Source: Phreatobacter sp.
GTDB taxonomy: Bacteria; Pseudomonadota; Alphaproteobacteria; Rhizobiales; Phreatobacteraceae
Direction of reading: 5' to 3'
DNA: 51,037 bases
NCBI RefSeq assembly: GCF_030691135.1
Contig: NZ_JAUYFA010000084.1
Span: 1 to 51,037 of the forward strand
Made by a program: the position numbers and the translations under genes. Of this stretch, positions 26,801 to 34,168 are shown piece by piece; position 1 is the stretch's first letter; the number at the start of each line of letters is the position of its first letter. A model generated the notes under the pieces. It did no database searches and was not told the origin of the DNA. It saw nothing but the letters and a program-made list of their open reading frames with translations.

Positions 26801-28631
26801 AGACCGGCGCCGTACCGGCCGGCGCGATTTCATAGGTGCGCTCGTCGACCACCGCGAAGCCCATGGCCTCGAGGATCGGCACGCGTTCGGAGAGCGGGAT
26901 CGGCCGCCCGCGGGCGAAGACCTTGAGGCCGGCTTCCGTGCGTTGGGCGGGGTCCGGCCGGTAGAAGTCGATGGCGAGGGAGCGGGACTCGGTGAGGCCT
27001 TCGAAGATGCGGATGTCGCCGATCGCGTCTTCCGCCGGCACTGCCTCGCGATAGGCGGCGGAGAAAGCCTCGCGGTAGCGCGCCGCGAGATCGCCGGCCC
27101 GGGCCGGGCCGTGGATCAGCGCGAGAGCCTCGCCGAGCCCGTCGCTCCAGGTCCGCACGATGCGCGACACCGCCGCCTCCAGCTCCGCCCGGTCGATGCG
27201 CGGGGTCTCCCCCTCGTCGCGGCCGATGATGAAGTGCACCCGCGTCAGCGGCCCGTCCGGGAAGAACGGGTAGAAGGCCGAGACGCGCCCGCGATAGACG
27301 CCAGCCAGGTAATTGCCGATGGCGAGCCGCACCGTCGTGTCGAACCGGTCGCGCGGCACATAGACCATCACCGAAACGAAGCGGTGGAAGCGGTCCTCGC
27401 GCGGCAGGACCCTGACGCGCGGCCGGTCCTCGAGCTGCATCACCGCCATGGCGTGGTTGAACAGCGTGTCGTCGTCGATCTGGAACAGTTCGTCGCGCGG
27501 ATAACTCTCCAGCACGTTGACCAGCGCCTTGCCCGAGTGACCGTCGGGATCGAAGCCGGCCCGCGTCAGCACGCGGTCGACCTTGCGCCTGAGATAGGGA
27601 ATGGTTCGCGTCGAACGCGTGTAGGCGGTGGAGGTGAAGAGCCCGACGATGCGGGCCTCGCCGACGAGCTGGCCCTGCCGGTCGAAGCGCTTCACCCCGA
27701 CATAGTCCATGTGGATTCGGCGGTGCACGCGCGAGCGGACATTGGCCTTGGTGATGATCAGCGGCACCGGCTGCATCAGGAATTCGCGCAGTTCCGGCGT
27801 CATGGTGACGAGGTCGGTGCCACGTCGCAGGATGCGCACGTTCTCGTCGCGCAGGATGCCCAGTCCGGAGGTGAATTCCGGTTCGAGCTGACCTTCGGCG
27901 ACGCCGCCGACATAGGCATAGTCGCGGACGCCGAGCAGGGTGAAATTGTTGGCGGCCAGCCATTCCAGGAACTGGATGCCCTCCGCCATCTCGGTGACCG
28001 GCAGGACGGGGTTCGCCTTCAGGTCCTCGATGATGGCGCGCACGCGCGCCTGCATCGGCTTCCAGTCGGCGACGCAGATCCGCACGTCGGCGAGGGTCGC
28101 CTCCAGTTCCTCGACCAGAGCCGCGCGGCGGCCCTCGTCGCCGATCCTGTCGACATGGACGTGGATAAGGCTTTCCCGCGGCGCGGCGGGATCGGGCTCG
28201 AGGCCGCGATAGGCGGACAGGGTTCCGTCCAGCTCGCGTTCGACGGTCAGGATCGGGTGGACGACCAGGCCGACCTTCAGACCCTGCTCGGCCAGCACGC
28301 CGAGCACCGAATCGACGAGGAACGGCATGTTTTCGTTGACCACCTCGATGACCGTGATGGCGGCGAGGCGCGAGGCGACCGAGGTCGGTTCGGGATCGGC
28401 GAGGCGGATCGACGACCGGCCGGGGGTCCGCCGGGAGAAGGCGGCATGGCTGGCGACGGCCAGCGCCGCGAGATCGCGCGCGTCGTAGGCGACCACGTCC
28501 TCCGGGTCGGCGCGGCCGAAGAGGTCGACCGCATAATCGGCGGGAACACTGGCTTCGGTACCGCGCAGGATGATGCCCGCCTGCTCGATGATGGCCGCGG
28601 CCCCCCGCGCATCCTCGGCCCGATTGCTCAT
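23805..28631 (-). CDS. gdhB: NAD-specific glutamate dehydrogenase, large (180-kDa) type
   Basis: A 1608-residue protein, the usual length of the large NAD-GDH class. The N-terminal half holds ACT-like regulatory segments ([23 protein letters not shown] region with NVMVYV-type strands) and the catalytic core is in the middle: [35 protein letters not shown] (about residues 845-857, catalytic Lys), then [12 protein letters not shown] and [14 protein letters not shown]. It deaminates glutamate to 2-oxoglutarate. AAGGAG stands 5 bases ahead of ATG 28631; the frame is open to 28997 but the upstream part is unlike the family. The C-terminal 430 residues are the less conserved helical domain. Confidence 0.95.
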   Translation of the reverse strand: [1608 protein letters not shown]

Positions 28632-28686
28632 GCTCGTCTCCTTGCGGCAGATTCGTCTTGGTTGTTGGCGCCGTGCGGGCAGGATG

Positions 28687-28715
28687 ATCACGCTGCCCCT
28701 CGGCCGTAAAGTCAA
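28687..28715 (-). promoter_or_regulatory. Candidate promoter for the glutamate dehydrogenase gene
   Basis: On the minus strand TTGACT (28710-28715), a 17-bp spacer and CGTGAT (28687-28692) stand about 56 bp upstream of the start at 28631. The -35 is near-consensus, the -10 poor. Confidence 0.35.
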
Positions 28716-28812
28716 TTTCGCCGGCCCGATGGGCCATGCTACCACCCTGCGACGCGGTGATGACGCCGGCCGGAACCGGCGGGTCATCGGATCGGTTTCG
28801 GGAGACAGCGCC

Positions 28813-29475
28813 ATGCCGGCATCGCCATCGAAGACGAAAAGCGCAGCCAAGGCCGGTCCGTCCGCCAGATCCGCCAAGAGCGCGGAAAAGCCGACCGGCC
28901 GGGAGACGGCCGCCACCGAGGCGATCATCGCCCTCGACCTGCCCGCCGCCCCGCTCGATGCCGAGATCGAGGCATTCTTCCAGAAATGCCGCGACAAGAT
29001 CGGCTTCGTGCCGAACGTGCTCCTCGCCTATACCCACGATCTCGCCAAGCTGAAGGCCTTCTCGGCCATGTACAACGACCTGATGCTGGCGCCGTCCGGC
29101 CTCAGCAAGCTGGAGCGCGAGATGATCGCCGTGGTGGTTTCGGCGGTGAACCGCTGCTTCTACTGCCTCACCGCCCATGGCGCGGCGGTCCGCCAGCTCT
29201 CCGGCGATCCCGAACTTGGCGAGATGATGGTGATGAACTACCGCGCCGCCCGACTGGATGCCCGCCAGCGCGCCATGCTCGATTTCGCCGTGAAGCTCAC
29301 GGAAACGCCCTGGACCATCGACGATCCTGACCGGGACGCGCTGCGCAAGGTCGGCTTTTCCGAACGCGACATCTGGGACATCTCGGCCACCGCCGCCTTC
29401 TACAACATGTCGAACCGCGTGGCCTCGGCCACCGATATGCGGCCCAACGCCGCCTATCATGCGACGGCGCGCTGA
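28813..29475 (+). CDS. Peroxidase-related enzyme (AhpD/carboxymuconolactone decarboxylase family)
   Basis: A 220-residue protein. After a Lys/Ala/Ser-rich N-terminus (about 30 residues) comes an AhpD-like helical domain: the active-site cysteines C115 and C118 with H122 (VNRCFYCLTAHGAAV) and upstream Glu in SKLEREMIAVVV form the proton relay of these peroxidases. The second half (YNMSNRVASATDMRPNAAYH) is the typical C-terminus of the uncharacterized-peroxidase subfamily. It probably removes peroxides with a thiol partner. GGGAG is 8-9 bases ahead of ATG 28813. It is divergent from the glutamate dehydrogenase gene. Confidence 0.88.
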   Translation: MPASPSKTKSAAKAGPSARSAKSAEKPTGRETAATEAIIALDLPAAPLDAEIEAFFQKCRDKIGFVPNVLLAYTHDLAKLKAFSAMYNDLMLAPSGLSKLEREMIAVVVSAVNRCFYCLTAHGAAVRQLSGDPELGEMMVMNYRAARLDARQRAMLDFAVKLTETPWTIDDPDRDALRKVGFSERDIWDISATAAFYNMSNRVASATDMRPNAAYHATAR

Positions 29476-29562
29476 TTTGCGATCGCCCGGGACTGGCAGC
29501 GCGCCCCGGCGCGCCTAGATGACACGGGATCAGTTCCTGTCGTCGCGCCACGGAGCCATGCC

Positions 29563-30237
29563 ATGGCCACCAACACCTCCTATCTCGGACCGGCCGATCT
29601 TCCGGACGTGATCCCGGTCTTTCCCCTGCCGGGCGCGCTGCTGCTGCCACGCGGCCAGCTGCCGCTCAACATTTTCGAGCCGCGCTATCTGGCGATGATC
29701 GACGACGCCTTCCTGTCGGGCCGCCGCCTGATCGGCATGGTGCAGCCGGTTCCCGCTGACGAGGACGCCAGGCGTCCGACCCTGTCTGCGGTCGGATGCG
29801 TCGGGCGTATCACCCAGCTCGCCGAGTCCGGCGACGGGCGCTACATGCTGAGCCTGACCGGTATCACCCGTTTCCGCATCGTCGAGGAACTTTCGGTCAC
29901 CACTCCCTATCGCCAGTGCAAGATCGACTGCGAACCCTATCAGGGTGATTTCGAGGCGCGGGTCGGCGAGGATGACGTCGATCGCGACGGTCTCCTGAAG
30001 ACCCTGAAGGAGTTCCTCGAGGTCAACGACATGGAGGCGGACTGGGACGGCATCCGCCGGGCCCCGACGGAGATCCTCGTCAACGCTCTCTGCATGATGT
30101 CGCCCTGGGGCCTGAAGGAGAAGCAGGCCCTGCTGGAGGCACCCGACCTGAAGACGCGGGCTGCCCTGCTCGTCGCCGTCACCGAGGTCGCCCTCGCCAA
30201 GGACAGGCCCGCCGACGATAAGCAGCCGCTCAACTGA
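29563..30237 (+). CDS. LON peptidase N-terminal domain protein (substrate-binding domain only)
   Basis: A 224-residue protein that is a stand-alone LON N-terminal domain: IPVFPLPGALLLPRGQLPLNIFEPRYLAM, GRRLIGMVQP, VGCVGRITQLAESGDGRYMLSL and GITRFRIVEEL. There is no AAA+ or protease domain, so it is not the Lon protease itself. The domain binds unfolded proteins or peptides; the role of the free form in alphaproteobacteria is not known. It is followed 69 bp later by the Trm112-like gene, a conserved pair. GGAG lies 7 bases before the ATG. Confidence 0.93.
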   Translation: MATNTSYLGPADLPDVIPVFPLPGALLLPRGQLPLNIFEPRYLAMIDDAFLSGRRLIGMVQPVPADEDARRPTLSAVGCVGRITQLAESGDGRYMLSLTGITRFRIVEELSVTTPYRQCKIDCEPYQGDFEARVGEDDVDRDGLLKTLKEFLEVNDMEADWDGIRRAPTEILVNALCMMSPWGLKEKQALLEAPDLKTRAALLVAVTEVALAKDRPADDKQPLN

Positions 30238-30306
30238 CGCCGCTGGCATGGCGCCCCGCGACCGGCTAGACCGATCCTTGCCCGTGTCTCAGGGGGAACC
30301 CATCAC

Positions 30307-30567
30307 ATGACGACGCCGAATGATCCCGGGACCGCCGCAGACGGCGACCCGAAGCCCCTCGAGAGCAAGACGGCGGTGCCGCAGACCCGGCCCGGGACGG
30401 TCGATCCGCGCCTCCTCGAGGTGCTGGTCTGCCCGGTGACCAAGGGGCCCCTCGAGTACGACGCCGAGGCCGGAGAGCTCGTCTCCCGCGCCGCCAGGCT
30501 CGTCTACCCGATCCGCGAGGGCATCCCGATCATGCTGCCTGAGGAAGCCCGCCCGCTGGCCGACTGA
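30307..30567 (+). CDS. Trm112-family (UPF0434/YcaR-like) small protein
   Basis: An 86-residue protein. The last 55 residues match the family: [38 protein letters not shown] and PEEARPL. Of the zinc-type cysteines in E. coli YcaR only the first is kept (LVCPVTKG); the second is Thr and the later one Ser, as in other alphaproteobacterial members. In eukaryotes and some bacteria Trm112 activates methyltransferases; a partner here is unknown. The N-terminal 30 residues are Pro/Asp/Lys-rich and probably unstructured. It follows the LON-domain gene and is convergent with rpoH. Confidence 0.9.
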   Translation: MTTPNDPGTAADGDPKPLESKTAVPQTRPGTVDPRLLEVLVCPVTKGPLEYDAEAGELVSRAARLVYPIREGIPIMLPEEARPLAD

Positions 30568-30572
30568 TCCGG

Positions 30573-31445
30573 TCAGAGCAGGGCCGTGCCGTCGGTGTGG
30601 CGCTCCACCAGCGCCTGGCGCAGCTTTTCGATGGCGCGGTTCTCGATCTGCCGGACCCGCTCCTTGGAGATGCCCAGCCGCTCGCCGAGCGATTCCAGCG
30701 TTGCGGTCTCCTCGCTCAGCCGGCGCGCCCGGATGATGTTGAGCTCCCGGTCCGACAGGACATGCAGGACGTCGCGCAGCCAGGCGACCCGGCGGCTGCT
30801 GTCGATCGTCTCGCCCACCACCTCGTCGGGGAGCGGCGCCGCGTCGACAAGATGATCAAGCCGCTCCGACGACCCGCCGCCGTCGCTTTCGTGGCTGGGC
30901 GCGTTGAGCGACAGGTCGGAGCCAGAAATGCGGGCGTCCATGACCGCGACGTCGGCCTGCGATACGCCGATGGCCGCGGCGATCTGCTGGTGGAGGACCG
31001 CCGAGCCGATCCCCGCACCCAGGGTCTGAGACAACTGCGCCCTGAGGCGCCGCAGATTGAAGAACAGCGCCTTCTGCGCCGACGACGTTCCGCCGCGGAC
31101 GATCGACCAGTTGCGCAGGATGTGGTCCTGGATCGAGGCGCGGATCCACCAGGTGGCATAGGTGGAGAAGCGCACGTCCCGCTCCGGCTCGAATCGGGAG
31201 GCTGCCTCCAGCAGGCCGACATGGCCCTCCTGGATCAGGTCGGCCATCGGCAGCCCGTAATGGCGGAAGCGCGCGGCGATGGAGATGACGAGCCGCATAT
31301 GCGCCTGCGCCAGGCGATGGAGCGCCACCTCGTCGCGGCGGTCCTTCCAGCGGACGGCGAGGGCCTGTTCCTCCTCGCGATCGAGGAAGGGAGCGTTGCG
31401 CGCCGCCTTCGCCAGGCTCTGACCGATCCCGAAAACCTGCGCCAT
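30573..31445 (-). CDS. rpoH: RNA polymerase sigma factor RpoH (sigma-32 type)
   Basis: A 290-residue sigma-70 family factor without region 1.1. Region 2 is complete: MRLVISIAARFRHYGLPMADLIQEGHVGLLEA and RFSTYATWWIRASIQDHILRNWS. The RpoH box is QKALFFNLRRLRAQ (about 124-137), the feature that separates RpoH from other sigma factors. Region 4 ends with ESLGERLGISKERVRQIENRAIEKLRQ. Alphaproteobacteria often have several RpoH paralogues for heat and oxidative stress; which copy this is cannot be told. ATG 31445 is better spaced from AAGG than GTG 31448. Confidence 0.93.
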   Translation of the reverse strand: MAQVFGIGQSLAKAARNAPFLDREEEQALAVRWKDRRDEVALHRLAQAHMRLVISIAARFRHYGLPMADLIQEGHVGLLEAASRFEPERDVRFSTYATWWIRASIQDHILRNWSIVRGGTSSAQKALFFNLRRLRAQLSQTLGAGIGSAVLHQQIAAAIGVSQADVAVMDARISGSDLSLNAPSHESDGGGSSERLDHLVDAAPLPDEVVGETIDSSRRVAWLRDVLHVLSDRELNIIRARRLSEETATLESLGERLGISKERVRQIENRAIEKLRQALVERHTDGTALL

Positions 31446-31500
31446 CACATGCCTTCCCTGAGCTCTCCCGGACAGGCTTGCCCTGCGTTCTTGACCGCGA

Positions 31501-31529
31501 TTACGACGCCCGGCCGGCGCCGGATCAAC
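31501..31529 (-). promoter_or_regulatory. Candidate rpoH promoter
   Basis: On the minus strand TTGATC (31524-31529), a 17-bp spacer and CGTAAT (31501-31506) stand about 56 bp upstream of the rpoH start. It matches the usual housekeeping pattern at the -35 and at half of the -10. Confidence 0.35.
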
Positions 31530-31651
31530 TGTCCCTGCGCAATGAGAAGCCCTGTTGCCACCGTCCGGGGCGCGCGGGGGATTGGGGGCAGGTCTTTGCT
31601 CTGTGACCGGTCATGCGACAGCAGGCCTCGTGCCGCCGGGGCGCGCCCAGC

Positions 31652-31679
31652 AAAAAGCCCGGCGCGACGGCCGGGCTTT
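31652..31679 (-). terminator. Rho-independent terminator after carD
   Basis: AAAGCCCGGC and GCCGGGCTTT form a perfect 10-bp stem with a six-base loop, and on the minus strand the stem is followed by a T-run ending in TTTTTG. It starts 27 bp beyond the carD stop. Confidence 0.85.
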
Positions 31680-31706
31680 CTGCAGAGATGAGATGGGACG
31701 GGCCGG

Positions 31707-32294
31707 TCAGGCGGCTTCGACCTCGGGCTCGTCGCTCTCGTCGGCTTCGTCCGCTTCGGCCTTGGCCGGACCGCGGCGCGGACCCTTGGCGAGTTGCGCC
31801 TCGATCAGCTTGACGGCCTCGGCCTCGACCACCCGCTCGACGGCAGCGAGTTCGCGCGCCATGCGGTCGAGGGCCTGTTCGTAGAGCTGGCGCTCCGAAT
31901 AGGACTGTTCCGGCTGGGCGTCGGAGCGGAAGAGATCGCGGACGACCTCGGAGATGGCGATCAGGTCGCCAGAAATGAACTTCGCTTCATATTCCTGGGC
32001 GCGGCGCGACCACATGGTGCGCTTGACGCGGGCACGGCCCTTGAGGACCTCCATGGCCCTGGCCATGACCTCGGGCTCGGCGAGCTTGCGCATTCCGACC
32101 TGAGCGATCTTGGCGGTCGGCACCCGAAGCGTCATCTTGTCCTTCTCGAAGGTGATGACGAACAGTTCGAGCTTGAACCCAGCGATGTCCTGCTCCTCGA
32201 TCGACACGATCTGTCCGACCCCGTGGGACGGATAGACGATGAACTCGCTCGTCTTGAAGCCCTGACGGGTCTGCGCGTTCTTCTTCACGGTCAT
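31707..32294 (-). CDS. carD: CarD family transcriptional regulator
   Basis: A 195-residue CarD/CdnL-type protein. It begins MTVKKNAQTRQGFKTSEFIVYP and carries the RNA-polymerase-interacting domain (SHGVGQIVSIEEQDIAGFKLELFVITF, then DKMTLRVPTAKIAQVGMRKL) followed by the helical DNA-contacting domain (WSRRAQEYEAKFISGDLIAISEVVRDLFR). CarD proteins bind RNA polymerase beta and stabilise open complexes at promoters. The C-terminus is an acidic tail (EADEADESDEPEVEAA). It lies downstream of fdxA on the same strand with a terminator in between, so it has its own promoter. ATG 32294 is the family start. Confidence 0.95.
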   Translation of the reverse strand: MTVKKNAQTRQGFKTSEFIVYPSHGVGQIVSIEEQDIAGFKLELFVITFEKDKMTLRVPTAKIAQVGMRKLAEPEVMARAMEVLKGRARVKRTMWSRRAQEYEAKFISGDLIAISEVVRDLFRSDAQPEQSYSERQLYEQALDRMARELAAVERVVEAEAVKLIEAQLAKGPRRGPAKAEADEADESDEPEVEAA

Positions 32295-32699
32295 ACTGCG
32301 CCTTACTCCTCGCCGGCCGGATGGCGGCCGCTGGTGATGCCCGCCCCGCATGGCGCGGATGGCGGACCCACGGCCACCCTGCGGCGCCGTGGCGTTGTGC
32401 GCGAAAGGAACGACGACCCCGGCTGATCGCCCGGACGGCCCCTGACGTCAGACGACGAGAAACGACCTGCGGCGGCACGATCAGCACCCTTTGGCAGGGT
32501 CCATCGCGACGATTTGTCGGAGATTTCCGAAAAATAACGCTCCGCACGAGGGGAGCGTACCGGTAGGACCGCTTTTCTGATCGACTGTGGCAGGACCATA
32601 CCACAATTTTCGCCGAATTCAAAGGCTTGCGCTCAGGCGGGCCGTCGGCACCGCCGGCCCGCGCCCGATTCTGCACACGTGGTTACCGCAAGGGGAGGT
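32295..32699. other. 405-bp intergenic region between fdxA and carD
   Basis: The gap has no convincing reading frame on either strand. It carries two inverted repeats: a GCGGGCCG/CGGCCCGC hairpin at 32637-32662 without a T-run, and the terminator at 32530-32558. The remaining 230 bp next to carD should hold the carD promoter and leader; I could not pick a clear -35/-10 pair. In many Rhizobiales an S4-domain gene and a helicase gene sit near fdxA; neither is in this gap. Confidence 0.5.
32530..32558 (-). terminator. Rho-independent terminator for the fdxA transcript
   Basis: ACGCTCC and GGAGCGT pair exactly across an eight-base loop; on the minus strand the stem is followed by TATTTTTC. It lies about 140 bp beyond the fdxA stop and before carD. 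Confidence 0.6.
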
Positions 32700-33035
32700 T
32701 CAGTCGCCCTTGCCGGGAGCAGCCGAGAGCAGCGGCTCCTTGCCGGGCTTTCCGTCCCACTCCTTGGCGTCGGGAAGCGGATCGCGCTTCTGCGTGATGT
32801 TGGGCCATTGCGCGGCGAAATCGGCGTTGATGCCGAGCCATTTTTCCAGGCCCGCCTCGGTGTCCGGCTTGATCGCCTCGGCCGGGCACTCCGGCTCGCA
32901 GACGCCACAATCGATGCATTCGTCGGGATGGATGACGAGAAAATTCTCGCCTTCATAGAAACAGTCGACCGGGCACACCTCGACGCAGTCGGTATATTTG
33001 CATTTGATGCAATTCTCGGTGACCACGTAGGTCAT
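32700..33035 (-). CDS. fdxA: Seven-iron ferredoxin FdxA
   Basis: A 111-residue ferredoxin starting [21 protein letters not shown]. Cysteines are at 9, 12, 17, 21, 25, 40, 43, 46 and 50. Each is one residue beyond the positions of Azotobacter ferredoxin I, whose [3Fe-4S] cluster uses 8, 16 and 49 and whose [4Fe-4S] cluster uses 20, 39, 42 and 45. The C-terminal half ([19 protein letters not shown]) is the usual alphaproteobacterial extension. It carries single electrons at low potential; the partner is unknown. The gene order fdxA-carD on the same strand is typical of Rhizobiales. Confidence 0.95.
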   Translation of the reverse strand: MTYVVTENCIKCKYTDCVEVCPVDCFYEGENFLVIHPDECIDCGVCEPECPAEAIKPDTEAGLEKWLGINADFAAQWPNITQKRDPLPDAKEWDGKPGKEPLLSAAPGKGD

Positions 33036-33132
33036 GCGAAATCTCCGGAAGCGCGGCGGCTGTCGACCTCGCCGATTACCAGATGAGGTCGTTCGTACGC
33101 AAGCGATGGCGTGGCGCGACGCACGCGCCCCC

Positions 33133-33161
33133 TTGTCCGCAGCCGGAGCCCACACGATCTA
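33133..33161 (+). promoter_or_regulatory. Candidate htpX promoter
   Basis: TTGTCC (33133-33138), a 17-bp spacer and GATCTA (33156-33161) stand 29 bp before htpX. The bases CCCTTG and CCCAC in the same place also slightly resemble heat-shock elements, but the spacing is too short for sigma-32. Confidence 0.35.
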
Positions 33162-33189
33162 GTGAACGATTTCCACGGGGAGCCGCGCC

Positions 33190-34116
33190 ATGAACTACAT
33201 GAAGACCGCCATCCTCCTGGCAGCCATGACCGCCCTCTTCATGGGCGTCGGCTTCCTCGTCGGCGGCCAGGCCGGCATGCTGATCGCACTGGCCGTCGCC
33301 TGCGCCATGAATTTCTGGAGCTACTGGGGTTCCGACAAAGCCGTCCTCAACATGTACGGCGCCGAGGAGGTCGACCAGAATTCGGCGCCGGACCTCTATC
33401 AGATGACCTGGGACATGGCCCAGCGTGCCGGCATGCCGATGCCGCGGCTCTTCATCATCCACGAGGACCAGCCCAACGCCTTTGCCACCGGCCGCAATCC
33501 GGAAAACGCGGCGGTCGCCGTCAACACCGGCCTTCTCAACACGCTGACGCGCGAGGAAGTCGCCGGCGTGGTGGCGCATGAACTGGCGCATATCAAGAAC
33601 CGCGACACGCTGATCATGACGATCACCGCGACACTCGCCGGCGCTCTCTCCATGCTCGCCAATTTCGCCGCCTTCTCAGGCGGCAACAACCAGAACCGCA
33701 ACGGCTTCGGCGTCATCGGGACCATCGCCATGATGATTCTCGCGCCGCTCGCCGCCTCCATCGTGCAGATGGCCATCTCCCGCTCGCGCGAATACGAGGC
33801 GGACAAGATGGGCGCGGAAATCTGCGGCAATCCGATCTGGCTCGCCTCGGCGCTCGCCAAGATCGCCGGTGCCCATGACCGCACGGTCAACAACACCGCC
33901 GAGCACAATCCGCAGACGGCGCACATGTTCATCATCAACCCGCTGTCGGGCGAGCGCATGGACAACCTGTTCTCGACCCATCCCGACACCGGCAACCGCA
34001 TCGCCGCCCTGCAGCAGATCGCCCAAGCCTGGGGCATGGCCGGTCAGGTCGGCCATGGCCAGTCGCAACCGGCCCCCTGGGGCAGCAATGCCCGCCGTGG
34101 CGGCCCCTGGGGCTGA
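33190..34116 (+). CDS. htpX: Membrane zinc metalloprotease HtpX (M48)
   Basis: A 308-residue protein with two N-terminal membrane helices (about 7-45), then the M48 catalytic domain with H130-E131-x-x-H134 ([14 protein letters not shown]) and a third ligand Glu in [10 protein letters not shown], and two further helices around residues 145-200. It degrades misfolded membrane proteins at the inner membrane. The C-terminal tail is Gln/Gly/Pro-rich ([18 protein letters not shown]), a common feature in this class. rsmB follows after 52 bp on the same strand, a conserved order. Confidence 0.96.
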   Translation: MNYMKTAILLAAMTALFMGVGFLVGGQAGMLIALAVACAMNFWSYWGSDKAVLNMYGAEEVDQNSAPDLYQMTWDMAQRAGMPMPRLFIIHEDQPNAFATGRNPENAAVAVNTGLLNTLTREEVAGVVAHELAHIKNRDTLIMTITATLAGALSMLANFAAFSGGNNQNRNGFGVIGTIAMMILAPLAASIVQMAISRSREYEADKMGAEICGNPIWLASALAKIAGAHDRTVNNTAEHNPQTAHMFIINPLSGERMDNLFSTHPDTGNRIAALQQIAQAWGMAGQVGHGQSQPAPWGSNARRGGPWG

Positions 34117-34168
34117 CGAACCGCCTTTGCGGGTTGCCGCAGGGGCGCACGCAGCCTAAACGGGCGCC

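Noticed and set aside
33132-33152. A sigma-32 type heat-shock promoter before htpX (CTTG and CCCAC)
   Set aside because: The spacing of about 10 bp is shorter than known for sigma-32; a housekeeping-type pair with 17-bp spacing in the same place fits better.
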